NCBI GenBank assembly: GCA_034638255.1
Contig: JAWPGT010000002.1
Location: 2,033,501 to 2,097,500, forward strand
Direction of reading: 5' to 3'
Source of the DNA: Coprinus comatus
Lineage: Eukaryota; Basidiomycota; Agaricomycetes; Agaricales; Agaricaceae
Length of the DNA: 64,000 nucleotides
Shown: one piece after another, positions 40,952 through 53,343 of the stretch
How positions within the stretch are numbered: the first letter of the stretch is position 1
Layout: each line of letters opens with the position of its first letter
The notes under the pieces: model-generated
What the model saw: the letters and a program-made list of their open reading frames with translations, nothing else
Told to the model about the DNA's origin: nothing
Databases searched by the model: none
Translations under genes and position numbers: made by a program

Positions 40952-43849
40952 ATGTCTCGTCTCGACGCAAAGGACGTCGACTTGATCCAGCGCGGCTCTG
41001 TGGACCGGGAGTCCGGACTGGCAGCGTTCGTGTCTCTGCAGGCGGATCGCAGACAATCGCAGGGGTACACAGGAGGTCACATGCGAGCATTGGAACGAGA
41101 TCTTCCAAGTGCCAATGATTCAATGCTGGGACCAAACAGACGCAATCCTATTCCCTACAACCAGTCCACCGCATACAACCACCACCCCCAGCTATACCGC
41201 ACTCCCCCGCCTCCTCTCTCCCTTCCCTCCCCCCCAGAACACGCAACCCTCTATCAGTCCTCTCCGCTCGTGGACAGGGACATCTACCGCCAGGCCCAGC
41301 CAACCGGCCTGTCCGTCCCTGCTCCCTCATCCAACCAGTCCCGCTCCACCCTCTTGTGGGCAAGTATAGAGCCTTGGATGGACGAAGAGTATGCAAAGCA
41401 GGTCTGCGGCATCATGGGCTGGGATCCGGTCAACATCAAGGTCCCACAGCCCACCCCAGATCCAAATACCGGCCAGCAGGCGAACAACCCCGGATTCTGT
41501 TACCTCACGTTCCCCACCCCTGCACACGCTGCTTCCGTGCTCGCCCAGATCAGTAACAACGGCAAAGGCGGCAATCTAACAATGCCCAACTCAACCAAGC
41601 CCTTCGTCCTCAATTGGGCTCCAGCCGTCCCTCCCTCTGTTCCCGTCACCACCACCATGTCTTCCGTGCCACCACCATATACGCCCAACAATCAGCAGTA
41701 TCAGAAAGAATACAGCATATTTGTAGGTGATCTGGCCCCAGAAACCTCAAACTCGGACCTCGTGGCTGTCTTCCGTAACCCAGTACTTGGTCTGCGTAAT
41801 GACAGAGAACCAAAGTTCATTAGACCCTTCCTGAGCTGCAAGAGCGCCAAAATCATGTTGGACCCCGTCACTGGCGTTTCGCGAGGATATGGCTTTGTTC
41901 GGTGGGTTCTTATCAATTCTCTGATCGTCGACGTGCCTGCTTACCCTCCTCCAGTTTCACCGATGAGGCGGATCAACAGCGCGCGTTGATAGAAATGCAT
42001 GGACTTTACTGTTTATCGCGTCCAAGTAAGTTTTTCCTCCCTGTAATGTGCATATATCTGACCCCAGCTAGTGCGTATCTCGCCCGCCACTGCAAAGTTC
42101 AAGCCCCCTCTGCCCTTGCCTCTCGAACAGTTGCAAGCACAGGCGATCCCTGGCGTCGATAACCAGTCTATAACACTTGCTCTGCCACTTCCTGCTTCTG
42201 CACAAGCTAAGAGTGTTTCGGCTCCCATGGCCGCCACCACCTCGAATAATTCTATCGGAACCACCTCGGCACATGGCTCTGCTTCTTCCAACTCGCTTGG
42301 TGGCTCGACCTCCGTTGGCTCCATGAGCTCCGGCGTTCCGTCAACTGTACGCATTCTTTTTTAATCATATTCTTTTTATAGAACTAATTAAGGTTATCAG
42401 ATCGCTCAAGGCTTCTCAGGTTCTGATGTCAACGGGGTTAAACTTAGCAATGGCACAGGCGCCCCTTCGGTTCTCAGTGAAGCCCAACTTAGGCAGCTTG
42501 TTCAAAACGATAGCTATCTCGTTAACGAGGAATCTTGGAAACATCATGCACAGGCGAGGGCTATCTTGGGTAATCTGATCGGCCCCAATGGTGAACAACT
42601 TACATCCACCGATCCCTATAATACGACCGTCTTTGTCGGGGGATTGTCACCTCTTATATCAGAGGAAACACTGAGAACTTTTTTTGCTCCTTTTGGAGAC
42701 ATCCACTATGTGTGTGTTTTATCCTCTGTCATTTGTAGTCTGACTGACGAAAACTATCAAGGTAAAAGTGCCAGTGGGAAAACATTGTGGTTTTGTGCAA
42801 TTTGTACGCAAAGCAGATGCTGAACTGGCTATTGATAAGATGCAGGGATTTCCAATTGGTGGTAGCCGTATCCGTTTGAGCTGGGGTCGCAGTCAATGTA
42901 AGCATCAAAATCCTATCAACGATATGTCATCGTTATTAATCCTAAATTAGACAAAGCTGCTCAAGCTGCCGCACAAGCTGCACAAGCCGCAGCTTTGCAA
43001 AATCAATTCCCTACACCCACAACTCCAACCAGCAATGGCATGACCTCAGATCAAGCGCTTCAACTGTTATACAAATTGGCTCAACAAGGATACGTGACAG
43101 ACGGACAATTACCCAAACCTAATGTTCCGTCTACTTCAGAGGCCTTTATAAATAATATTCCTCCCGGGGTTAGTCCTGAAGCCAAAATGAGGTCCTCGCA
43201 TGAAGTACCCCACAACGTTGAATCATACAATAGTTATTTGGCTCGCCCAGAGACACAGCGTTCGCTCATAAGTTTTTCGCCTTTCTCACCTGAACTCAGT
43301 GTATATAACGAAGAAGGCAAGGGCAAGGAAACTTTTGTATATAATGAGGGGAAGGGCAGGGAGGCATTTGGACATCATGCTTATAACGAGGAAGGAAAGG
43401 TCAGGGAAGCATTCGGACTCAATGTTTACAGTGAGGAAGGGAAGGGAAGGGAAGCATTCGGTCGGACAGAGTCATTGCCCCATCCTTCGAGAGCGTATGC
43501 GCCAGGCTTCTACCCAAACACATTGCAAACACAAGACTTCAAACCGACCGTCATTATCCCGGCAGGAAAGATTTCTCCCTCGGCTCCCACAAGCGCTTCG
43601 CGATATGGCTCTTATCTAGATGCGTCTGATAGACCAAATGGTCGTCCGGAACCCATTTCCCGCCCATCCTCTGGTCAGACTACAACATCAGGTCGTGGTT
43701 CCTCAACCACCGCTGAGGGAATACTGGATATTAACAACACACTGTCCCACCTCGAGTTGGATCGTCCTTGGAGGTCGCCAGATATCCTGGGCGGCGGCGG
43801 TACCTCGCAATACCGAGGAAGTCATAACCCATCTTCTCCAACAGTTTAG
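40952..43849 (+). CDS. Three-RRM RNA-binding protein (Nam8/Ngr1/Csx1 family)
   Basis: About six exons run from the ATG at 40952 (MSRLDAKDVDLIQRG) to the TAG at 43847-43849, giving roughly 800 residues. RRM1 begins TLLWASIEPWMDEEYAKQVC. RRM2 is YSIFVGDLAPETSNSDLVAV with RGYGFVR at the exon end. RRM3 is TTVFVGGLSPLISEETLRTF followed after an intron by VGKHCGFVQFVRKADAELAI and RIRLSWGRSQ. The KxPxGKxCGFVQF form of RRM3 is diagnostic of the fungal Nam8/Ngr1/Csx1 group, which binds mRNA and acts in splicing or transcript stability. Pro-, Ser- and Ala/Gln-rich linkers surround the domains. The C-terminal region holds four near-repeats of YNEEGKGREAFG (43300-43470). Confidence 0.93.
43300..43470 (+). 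repeat. Coding tandem repeat, about 12-16 residues x 4
   Basis: Four successive units read VYNEEGKGKETF, VYNEGKGREAFGHHA, YNEEGKVREAFGLNV and YSEEGKGREAFGRTE. All lie in frame in the disordered C-terminus of the RRM protein. The unit length varies, so replication slippage followed by point mutation is likely. Confidence 0.85.
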
Positions 43850-45295
43850 AGTCACCCGAAAAGCTATCAAATCCTTGTGTTATTTTTCTTTTCTTTTTTG
43901 CTCGTTTCCTTGGGCTCTCTCACATCAATGGTTTTTCATTTTTTCAAACTATGTTATCCGCTCCCTAAAGGAGCATTCACTGTTCATTTCCAGAGTCGTT
44001 TTCCGTCATGAATTGCTTCTCGTAATGTCTGTTAGTTGCATGTTTGTGTTTTTTTTTCTTCTTCCCACTCCATACCTCGTACAGTCCAGTTTCTTGTTTT
44101 GTTTTTGTATTCAACCCCCGTTGTGTATCGGCGTTCTCGCGTGCGCTATGAAGTTTTTCTTTTTCCTTTGCGTTGTTTTACAAGGCTTTTTCCGTATAGT
44201 TTCTATATCTCCCTCCCTTGTTCACATACTTCACTCTATGCGTCTCTTTTTTAAACTTGGTTTTTAGTACTGAGTTTGTTAGAAGGACGATCCTAATCAC
44301 ATTTCACATTTTGTTGCTATACGCTGTCGATTGTAGGTACTATATTGATTGGTTTTTACAATTCACAAACCCTATTCAAAAAATAAAATAAAATACACTT
44401 GTCGGCTATTCTGTTCTCGTTCTCTTTTATTCAGTTAATGTTTATTGGTTCTATTGGAATCCTTTCTTAAGAGATCATCCCTATCATCCATAGTTCAAAG
44501 AAATTCAGTCGACAACATACTTACAAACCATCCTTGAAATATCAGGTTCCTCGGATGACTTCTAGTAACCTCTAGTAACATATCTTAGATATTTTTACAA
44601 ATGGTATCTCAGCCACCAACACCCTAAAATGGAGAGAAAAAATGGACATAATCATCGGACTCCCGAAAAGCCTTCCTACTTCCGTGTCCAGAGTTGCACA
44701 AGGTACTGCGCAATCGCGATCACGATATGTAAATTGATCTCCAAAAAACATGTTATCCACTCTCAGGTGTTTGACAAATTGGAAAGGTTTGAGCTTCGAG
44801 ACTACTTATGATATGATTTTAGATTGGAATATCCTGATTGGACTTCGTGTCTGGACGCTTGAATAAGAGATTCTGAAAGCAGAGCTATGTACTTGACCCT
44901 AGGCCAGGAGAATGTTGTCATAACCTTTCCACAACATATGTAAGTACTACTATCCTCTAGTTTTCTGCTAAGTTGCCGATGAATGATACAAATAGCACTC
45001 TGGCATATTCTTATTTAGTGGTAAATCAATGAACAAGTTAGCATTAGCTCATCATATAGAAGTACATATCATGATGTATAAGAGCCCTGGCCAGCAATAG
45101 ATTTATATTCGAATCTAAATCTATTTTGATTTTCTTATATGGTAAATAGTACACTCGCGCACAATATACGACCGTTTTTGGGTCAATTTTCCCGCGCGAG
45201 CGTTTTTTGATGGCAAAACGCGATCACATAATCACGCATATTGCCCGAAATTGATCAAATTTTAACACTCTCCCATTCTTCAGACTTCAAGCACC
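43850..45295. other. Intergenic region left of the transposon nest
   Basis: The first 400 bp is T-rich 3' flank of the RRM gene. Nothing coding is supported to 45295. Around 45150-45210 a CTCGCGC...GCGCGAG inverted pair flanks about 35 bp of AT-rich DNA. It may mark the left end of the Harbinger-type element, but no terminal repeat partner is in view. Confidence 0.4.
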
Positions 45296-45643
45296 TGTCA
45301 GGAATGCTCTAGACAGTCCCCAAGGTCAGTACTTATTGTTGGTTGAGGTTAGAAGAGTTGTGGTTGGATATTCTCTTTGGAGTTCTGGACTTGTAGATTG
45401 TTTCCGCTTTCTGTGACATCACAATGTCACGTCACACGTTACTGAAGCGTCCTGCAGACACATGAAGACTCTCTAGTCTAATACAAGTGTCTGCAGGTGA
45501 GTAGTTAAGAAGTTATTGTATCTCTCTAGTCTAATACAAGTGTCTGCAGTGTTTGTGCTTTATCTCAGTCATTTCTTATCGGTTTCCTTCCATTCCTTCG
45601 TCATCGTGCTCGTCTCGTCGTCCTCTACGATCCTGCGCTTACA
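45296..45643 (+). mobile_element. Solo LTR, copia family B, copy 1
   Basis: A 348-bp sequence begins TGTCAGGAATG, ends GCGCTTACA and is flanked by the 5-bp duplication GCACC (45291-45295 and 45644-45648). It contains a 53-bp internal tandem duplication of the block that starts CTCTCTAGTCTAATACAAG. It matches, inverted, the solo LTR at 45891-46238 and, direct, the LTR at 62327-62621. Confidence 0.9.
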
Positions 45644-45733
45644 GCACCTGGATCCCATTCCTACCCTCTGCAATGCCAGACATTCAAGACAACAACAGCA
45701 CAGATGATTCTGGTGACAAAATGGAGCATATCA

Positions 45734-46325
45734 TGTTGAACTATTATTAGTTCTACAATGACATTCTCGTATGGCATCACGCTTGACGAATATATCTTCA
45801 TGATCCCTATCATGTGACCTAGTATATTCTCGCACGGACCACTGTAAATATGTATATAAACTTGTACTCTTGCATTATATACTTCAGTTCTGTAAGCGCA
45901 GGATCGTAGAGGACGACGAGACGAGCACGATGACGAAGGAATGGAAGGAAATGGTTGAGAAATGACTGAGATATAACACAAACACTGCAGACACTTGTAT
46001 TAGACTAGAGAGATACAATAACTTCTTAACTACTCACCTGCAGACACTTGTATTAGACTAGAGAGTCTTCATGTGTCTGCAGGACGCTTCAGTAACGTGT
46101 GACGTGACATTGTGATGTCACAGAAAGCGGAAACAATCTACAAGTCCAGAACTCTAAAGAGAATATCCAACCACAACTCTTCTAACCTCAACCAACAATA
46201 AGTACTGACCTTGGGGACTGTCTAGAGCATTCCTGACAAGTTCCTTTTCTACTAACAACCAACACCCTCAGTAAGTCCAGAGTCATACCTACCCATGTTT
46301 AACACACTACACTCTTGTTTTAACA
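45734..46325 (+). repeat. 5' LTR of copia A, split by a solo LTR
   Basis: The LTR runs 45734-45890 and resumes at 46244-46325 after the inserted 348-bp LTR and its 5-bp duplication. Removing those leaves 239 bp, equal to the 3' LTR. Confidence 0.92.
45891..46238 (-). mobile_element. Solo LTR, copia family B, copy 2 (inverted)
   Basis: This 348-bp copy is in reverse orientation (TGTAAGCGC...CATTCCTGACA on the plus strand), with the target duplication AGTTC at 45886-45890 and 46239-46243. It carries the same 53-bp internal duplication as copy 1. It lies inside the 5' LTR of copia A, so it inserted later. Confidence 0.92.
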
Positions 46326-46338
46326 GGTTATGGGCCCC
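46326..46338 (+). promoter_or_regulatory. Copia A primer-binding site
   Basis: GGTTATGGGCCCC follows the LTR with no spacer. It resembles the complement of the anticodon stem-loop part of initiator methionine tRNA (GGTTATGAGCCC). An internal iMet-tRNA fragment is the known primer of Drosophila copia and yeast Ty5. The same 12-mer follows the LTR of copia B at 62622. Confidence 0.6.
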
Positions 46339-46609
46339 GGTTAGCCTGTACGACTCTTGACGCACACTTGACGAGTACTACTCATCGTGCAGCTCAGAGC
46401 TCGAGGGTGAAGCTGGATTCACCTGTGAGGGAAGTCCGAGTTCCGCTCACTCGAGACGTCGACCCACTCAGTGTTCTCTATGCAAACCCTTACCGTACTC
46501 AGTTAGACGGGCAGCACATAGCTCTGTAGAACATAGCGCATGTAGTGCAGCTTTAGTTCATAGTTCTGACACATGTTTTGTTGTAGATTTTCATCTCCAA
46601 ACATTACTC

Positions 46610-49600
46610 ATGGCCGCTTTGATCCCCTCGATCCCGGTCCTCACTGGCACTGCCAACTACCAAGTGTGGTCAGCACGTGTTATGTCCATTGCTAACATGA
46701 TCCACATGGATGGATGGTGTGTAGCGAGAATGATCGATGGCACTGCCACAAGACCGGCAGCTATCGGTGGTTCCCCTGCAACCGCCAATACTGCTATGGT
46801 ACCCCCCACGAACATCGATGACATTTGAAAGTTTGATAATGTTGAGGCATTTGCACTTGGGATGTTAAATTCCCGATTGAGCGATGACATGCTTAGGCAT
46901 GGTGAAACAACCTCAGACGATCTCTGGACACACCTGAGACGAGTCTACGGCACATTTTCGGCAGGTGCAGCTTACGAGCTGTATGCTTCTGCAGATTCGT
47001 TCTGATTATCTGGTGTAAATGATCCCTCCAAGGAGATCGCCACCTTTAGGAACTACTTCATGCAGTTAGAGCAAGCCACACCCCCAATTAATGTCCCCAG
47101 TATTCTCCATGCGTTGATGTTGATGACACGCATTCCTCCCCAATGGAGTGCCACTCGTGCTGCTCTCCTCGTTCAATATGGTAACTCCCTTTCGACCTTA
47201 ACGGTCCAGATCGTTTCAGACACTATTATGGGTGCATGGTGAGATTCCCGTGGTGCCGCCTCTGCTTCTCGTGCCGCTTCTACCGGCATTAAAAACTACA
47301 AGGGTGCAAAGCCCTATTCTAAATCCTCCGGTGGCGCTTCTCAGCAGCCCCAACAACAGCAACAACAGAAGTCGTCATCTGGTGGTTCTAAACCAAATCA
47401 GACCCAGAACTCCGGTTCCGGTGATGCTTCTGGGGGGGATAAGGATAAAAAGAAGAAGCATCGACGCGGAAAACGTGGAGGCAATAAGGCTAACAATGCC
47501 GAAGAGGATGCCGGTAATGTGGATATGATTTTGTCACCCACTGTCTTGGAGTCTTTCATGACTCCCACTAACAAACCTTCCAATACTCGTTCTCTCGTCG
47601 AGAGAATGAAGACAACTGATCCCCGCCTCAGGGCAGTGGCCTTGAAAAAGGCTGCAGATGAAGTCGTCGTGCATGGTGTTGAGCCTCCTGCTCCTCGTGC
47701 TACTCTTCTTCCCCCTGCTGGGCACCTGGTCGGTTGTACCCGGTATCAGAAAAAGAAGACAGAGGTCTTCGAGAAGATGGGTGCTCGCCTTGGCTTCGGC
47801 CTGGTTGAACCCTGTCCCCCATCACCTCCACTATTGCTTGATGCGATGGTGTCACACATCCTTCCTGAAGAGGAAGTTAATTCGTCTTCGGTTTCTACAC
47901 CTGGGTCCCCCATGTGCAGATCTGAGTCTCCTTCTTATGTCCCTCCTTCTGATGTCCCTGAAGCGATCTCTGAGGCTGACGCCTATATGAATGATCCTGA
48001 CTATGAAGCTGATGCGGATTATGAGGTTGATGATGGTTGGTATAATGAGTATGTACCTTTCTTTTCTCAAGATTTCTTCCTTACTAAATGGGATATCCAG
48101 AGATGCCCCCGCCAAATGGGGAGACAAACAAATAGCTCCATCAGACCCAATGTTCTAGTGCGCCGTAATGGACTGCCGGACTATAGTCGGACATTCAGTT
48201 CTCATGTATCCACTGTTGATGTAACTTTTCCCGTTTCTGTAAATGCGATGGATTCTCCCGTTTCTTTATGCAATCCTTTTGTCTTACCAGCAAAATATTT
48301 AAGAGATCCTGAAAGTGGTGACAAACTGGTAAAAGATCTTGAATGCTTATGCAACTTCTGTGAAGATAAAGAAAAACTGTTATAATCTTGCCTATACCTC
48401 CGTTTCGGTATAGACGATGCTACGATGGATCTCTTCAAGATGCTCGTAGGAGGAGAACGTCTACTCAGACTGAGACTATTTTCAGGGGACGACCTCCACA
48501 GTACTCAGACTGTAGATCACAGGTGTTCCTTACTAGTAAGCCGTTCGTGCAAGAGTTAGAGCTGACTCCGGTTCTAGGTATCAAGTTGAGGGCGATGAAC
48601 GAGATAGAGTAGAAGCAACTTAGAGAGTATTAAGCTGAAGCTTAATCTCTGTCGCTGTCCATGTATTTATACAACTACGAGTACAGGTTGTAGGCTATGC
48701 TTGATACATGTGAGACAGGAGAGTGAAACTATCTACAGCTGAAACGGTGAGTGAAACGACAAGTGGAAGTCTGTAGAAAGTGCTAGTCCGAGGCTATACG
48801 AAACAGTAGTCCAAGGCTATGTGAAACGAGTAAGAGAAAGTACACTATCGTCCATCATTAGTTCTAATGATTAGTCGTGATAAATATGAAACCGTAACAA
48901 AAACCTAATTATGCTAGAGAGTCTGCTACTTGGCTCCTTGATTCAGGCGCTAGCTTTAATTGCACCCAGCATATAAGCGACTTTATCGAGTTAGAGGAAG
49001 GAGTGTTTGGCAATGTTAGAACTGCTAACGACAAACTCATTGGCATTACTGGCCATGGGAAAGTCCTCTTTCAACATGAAGTAGACGGAGTCACAAGAAC
49101 AACTCCACTGTATCCAGTCTATTATATTGCGTCTCTCTCCACTAGAATCATTTCACCTGGCGCCTTATGGCTGCAAGGAATGAGGAGTGAGTCTAATTTA
49201 AAGCGAACCAACATATTTCGTTCAAACGGAAAATTATTTATGCATGCTACACACATACCTGTGTTCAAAGAGTTAGAAGATGCACTCCACCACATTCACA
49301 CTCGGATTGTGCGTCACTATACTGCGAATCAGGTGCTATCTTATTGCGCATCTAAATTATCTGTTTATGATCTTTGGCACCGTCAATTGGCACATCCTGG
49401 AAAGGAAATATTGCAACAACTTCCAAAACACTCAGAAAAAGTACCTGAGTTCGACATTCCTATCTCTCGTCAAGTTTGTGATGCTTGTGCTCGAGGCAAA
49501 ATGTCCGATGATGCACATCATCCTTCTTCGACACGAGCGAAGTCATTTTTAGAATTGATCCACAGTGATCTTCTAGAATTCCCCGTTGCCTCGTACCACA

Positions 49601-52600
49601 AGTACAAGTGGGCAATGACGTTCTATGATGACTATTCTAGCCATGCCTGGATCCTCCTTTTACGAGCCAAATCTGATGCCTTTGCGGCACTTGAAAGATT
49701 TTGTGCCTTTGAGGAAAAGCAATTCGGTAAAACGATTAAGTGTATCCGGACAGACAACGGTGGTGAATATGTCTCTAAACAACTTGAGGAATTCCTTCAC
49801 TCAAAAGGGATAGTACACGAGACGTCTGCACCACACATTCACCAGCAGAACGGTAGAGCAGAAAGACTGAACCGCACACTTCAGGAAAAGGCACAGGCCA
49901 TGCGACTTACTGCATGCTTACTGGATTCTTGGTGGGAATTTGCCCTTAACACAGCTGTTCATTGCTACAATAGAACTCCCATCAAACGTCTTGAATGGAA
50001 AACTCCCACTGAAATGGTAACAGGGAAGAAGCCAGATCTATCTGGTCTTCACGTGTTTGGCTGTGCAGCTTACGTTTTCATTCCTAAGGAATCGCGTGAT
50101 GACAAATTGTCACCCAGATCTGAAATAATGATCTTCCTTGGATATAATGGCACAAACTATACCTTTATGCGACATCAGAAGGGAAATGTTATTTATACTG
50201 CAAAAACAGCTATTTTCGACGAGGGCTGGTATCCCAAATGCAAGCCAGATCACGAAAAACATAAGGACTCCAGTTCTACAAAAAACCCCAAAATAAATCC
50301 TCCTCCTCCGGTGTCTGATGAAGATGACAAGGATACTACACCTGATCTTTATCCTGATGATCCTATGGACACATCTCGACAAGATGACAGTGATAGAACA
50401 CCGCTACCACCTAGACCGCAAGGTCCGATTCCCGGACTATCTACTTCTCAAAAACCTCCTGTTCCCGGACCGAGCAAACCCGCTCCTAGGAAAACAACAG
50501 TTGAGGAAGTCACTGATGAAGATGATGATGACGCGTTATCATACGCTGATCCCGAATCACCTATTCGTCACCCGAGTCCGAGCCCTGCTCCTCGACCTGA
50601 CTCTACCCGTCCCATTTCTCCATCACCTGAACGACCTGCTAGACCTGTTGAACCTTTACCTCGCCGTTCTGGCCGAGAAAAGTTTGTTCTGTTTAGAGAA
50701 GGTAACGTTTATGGGGAGAGAACACATCCGTCTGAGATCCTACAAGACTATAATCATAATGAACCTCTACCACCTCAGGGGAGAGTTCGTCTCCGTGGTC
50801 ACGATTTCAGAATCCGAAATCAAAGAGATCGCCCTAAAGCAGATCCACGTCCTATTTCACCCAAGGAAGTCCAAGAATGTCGCAATGAAATACGCAGACA
50901 ACACGAGGATGCCTCACGGCAATATGTGAGGGAACAACAACCTGATGCAATGGAAGAAGACGCAGATTGTAAGATTCAACGGATAACTAAGGAAGGGGGG
51001 TTAGAATTGATGAACTTTTTATTGGCAAAAGCGAGTTCAACTACTGTTCCTGAGCAATTCCGTGATCTTATAAAATTGAATCCGGAGGAACGTAAACACT
51101 GGCACAAAGCTTGTCTCGAAGAACTAGATGCACTGAAGAAGCGACAAGTTTACGATTTGGTGAAACTTCCAGAAGGAAGGAAAACCGTAAAAAATAGATG
51201 GGTCTTTAATGAAAAGAGTGACGGTTGCAAACGTGCTAGACTAGTTGCTAAAGGATTTTCTCAAGTCGAGGGCATTGACTTTGATGAATTATTTTCTCCA
51301 GTAGTACGATATGAGTCCACTCGAATCCTGCTTGGGTTAGCCGCCCTTGAAGATTGGGACATTGAGTCTGTCAATGTAAAGACAGCATATCTCTATGGCA
51401 AACTGGATGAGGAAATCTATATGGATCAACCCAAAGGTTTCAAACTTAAGGGCAAGGAACATATGGTGTGGAGGTTACGACGTGCATTGTACGGCCTTAA
51501 ACAAGCCGGCTTGGCCTGGTGGAAGGAGATGGCATCTTCCATGGACAAACTAGGTTTCAAGCAATGTGAATCCGATGCCGGTATCTATATTTATCGTCGA
51601 AAAGATGGCAAGTTTGTCATTGCTGTCGTGTACATTGATGACGTACTTTTCATGGGAAATGACTCCGCCCTGCTTAAAAAGCTCAAAGGAGAGTTCATGA
51701 AAAAGTGGGAATGCTGCGACCTTGGAGAAGTCAAAGAATTTCTCGGTATGCGCATCAGGAGAGATCGAGCTAATCGAAAGATCTATCTTGATCAATGTGC
51801 TTATTTAGAAAAGATCCTGGAAAGGTTTAAAATCACTGGCTCTGACCGTGATACCAAACCGGCGCGAACTCCGCTGCCAGAAGGGTACTATCCAGTTCCT
51901 AATGACAAGCCGATCAACTCCTCCATCCGTTCTAGGTACCAACAGGTGATCAGATCACTGTTGTACATTGCTATTGGCACGCATCCAGACATTTCGTTCG
52001 CTGTGACTAAGCTTAGTCAACATTCTCATAACCCTACGGAAGAACATTTGCGAAGAGCTCTCTACATTTGTAGATACCTACTAGCGACTCGGGAATACCG
52101 AATGACGCTTGATGGTTCTGGTAATGAGGGTTTCATCGCTTATAGTGATTCTGATTGGGCTAGTGATCCTTCTACTCGAAGATCCCAAACTGGTTATCTG
52201 TCCACTGTTGCATCCTGCCCGGTAGCCTGGGTTAGTTGATCACAGAAGACTATCACGTTATCGTCCACAGAGGCTGAGTACATGGCTATTTCTGATTGTA
52301 GTCGTCAGTCCATCTGGATCAGAAGCCTAATGACTGAACTTGGTTTACATAACAATGAACCAATGGATATTTGTGGAGACAATATGGGCTCTCTCTTTAT
52401 CACGCAAAATCCTGCTGTCGAAAAGAGATCAAAACACATAGACATCATTTTCCACTTCATTCGTCAAGTAATTGATGAAAAGAAGGTTCAGCTCTATTTT
52501 ATCCCAGGCACTGAGAACCCTGCAGATCTTCTCACAAAGAATCTCGGACGTGTGAAGTTTGAATACTTCCGTGATAACTATTATGGGTTGGAGTTTTCTA

Positions 52601-52650
52601 ATCCCACATATAGCGCTGCCAAGCACTCAAACAATATGGTCCCAATGTAA
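46610..52650 (+). pseudogene. Copia A gag-pol, four in-frame TGA stops
   Basis: One reading frame runs from the ATG at 46610 to the TAA at 52648-52650 once the solo LTR at 48378-48899 and one AAAAC duplication are left out. The gag part starts MAALIPSIPVLTGTANYQVW. Pol has the protease motif WLLDSGASFNC (about 48940), an integrase zinc site (HRQLAHPG... and CDACARGK), integrase D-D-E contexts (IHSDLLEF, IRTDNGGEY, NGRAERLNRTL), reverse transcriptase with YIDD (about 51631), and RNase H (AYSDSDWASDP and LSSTEAEYMA). Internal stops are TGA at 46826, 47003, 47240 and 52237. No TAA or TAG interrupts. The RT motif A aspartate is replaced by Asn (codon AAT, 51373-51375). Confidence 0.92.
48378..48899 (-). 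mobile_element. Solo LTR, gypsy-like family C
   Basis: This 522-bp insertion (TGTTATAATC...ACCGTAACA on plus) has the duplication AAAAC at 48373-48377 and 48900-48904. In minus orientation it begins TGTTACGG and has TATAAATA followed about 20 bp on by an AAGCTTCAGCTTAA tract, resembling the chromovirus LTR at 61488-62122. It is therefore probably a solo LTR of a related gypsy family. It separates gag from protease in copia A without shifting the frame. Confidence 0.85.
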
Positions 52651-52686
52651 GGCACTTCATAGCTGCCATGTTCGTATTCAGGGGAG

Positions 52687-52925
52687 TGTTGAACTATTAT
52701 TAGTTCTACAATGACATTCTCGTATGGCATCACGCTTGATGAATATATCTTCATGATCCCTATCATGTGACCTAGTATATTCTCGCACGGACCACTGTAA
52801 ATATGTATATAAACTTGTACTCTTGCATTATATACTTCAGTTCCTTTTCTACTAACAACCAACACCCTTAGTAAGTCCAGAGTCGTACCTACCCATGTTT
52901 AACACACTACGCTCTTGTTTTAACA
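52687..52925 (+). repeat. 3' LTR of copia A
   Basis: The 239-bp LTR is TGTTGAACTATTATTAG...CTCTTGTTTTAACA, with TATATAAAC (near 52805) as a likely promoter element. It differs from the 5' LTR at about four sites, all C/T or A/G. Confidence 0.92.
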
Positions 52926-53343
52926 TATCACAACTGTTATGGCACTCGCAGCTCATATTACACAGCTTGCTGCAGTATATCTTGCCCTTTTTGCTCAACC
53001 AACATACTGGAAACAGCCATACCATACCTCCAAGCTCTCGGGACATGCCTGGGTCCAAGAATTACTTCATGGCCACCCTGAATGTATTTATACAGAGCTT
53101 GGAATGCATGTACATGTGTTTCTGACATTTGTTTTTGAACTTCAGTCAACATGTGGTCTATGTGATTCCCACTATATTGATGTTGAGGAACAAGCAGCAA
53201 TATTTCTATATACCTGTGTTACTGGTCTTTCTATGTGGCATGTTGGAGAGAGGTTTCAACATTCTAAAGAAACAATTTCCAAGTTAGTATCTAAATTCAA
53301 TGTAATAATAGTACTAATTGCCCTTATTGGGGCAGGGGGTTGA

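Larger units (their letters stand above)
45734..52925 (+). mobile_element. Ty1/copia retrotransposon, family A, full length but disrupted
   Basis: LTRs of 239 bp (TGTTGAAC...TTTTAACA) bound the element, and the target duplication TATCA is present at 45729-45733 and 52926-52930. The internal part has a primer-binding site directly after the 5' LTR, and one gag-pol frame in the copia order (protease, integrase, reverse transcriptase, RNase H). Two later insertions lie inside it: a 348-bp solo LTR in its 5' LTR and a 522-bp solo LTR between gag and protease. The two LTRs differ at about four positions, all transitions, so the insertion is not brand new. Its four TGA stops and an altered RT active-site residue make it inactive in its own right. 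Confidence 0.93.
45673..53343 (+). pseudogene. Harbinger/HARBI1-like transposase fragment split by a copia element
   Basis: The ATG at 45673 opens a frame of 20 codons plus one base. It is interrupted by the copia insertion and resumes in the same frame at 52931 after one copy of the TATCA duplication. The continuing stretch (SGHAWVQELLHGHPECIYTE, EEQAAIFLYTCVTGLSMWHV, GERFQHSKETISKLVSKF) is typical of the helical N-terminal region of fungal PIF/Harbinger DDE transposases. The catalytic DDE half is absent: after about 53310 the frame meets AT-rich DNA and stops at 53341-53343. It is therefore both truncated and split. Known partners of such transposases are SANT/Myb-like proteins; none is identified here. 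Confidence 0.75.

Noticed and set aside
45150..45210. Left terminal repeat of the Harbinger-type element
   Set aside because: The CTCGCGC/GCGCGAG pair is suggestive, but no matching right end or TWA duplication can be found in the window.
46826..52239. TGA read as tryptophan or selenocysteine
   Set aside because: Host genes in the window (for example the WD40, BTB and coiled-coil genes) use TGA as a normal stop, and the TGA codons in the copia element fit C-to-T/G-to-A decay.
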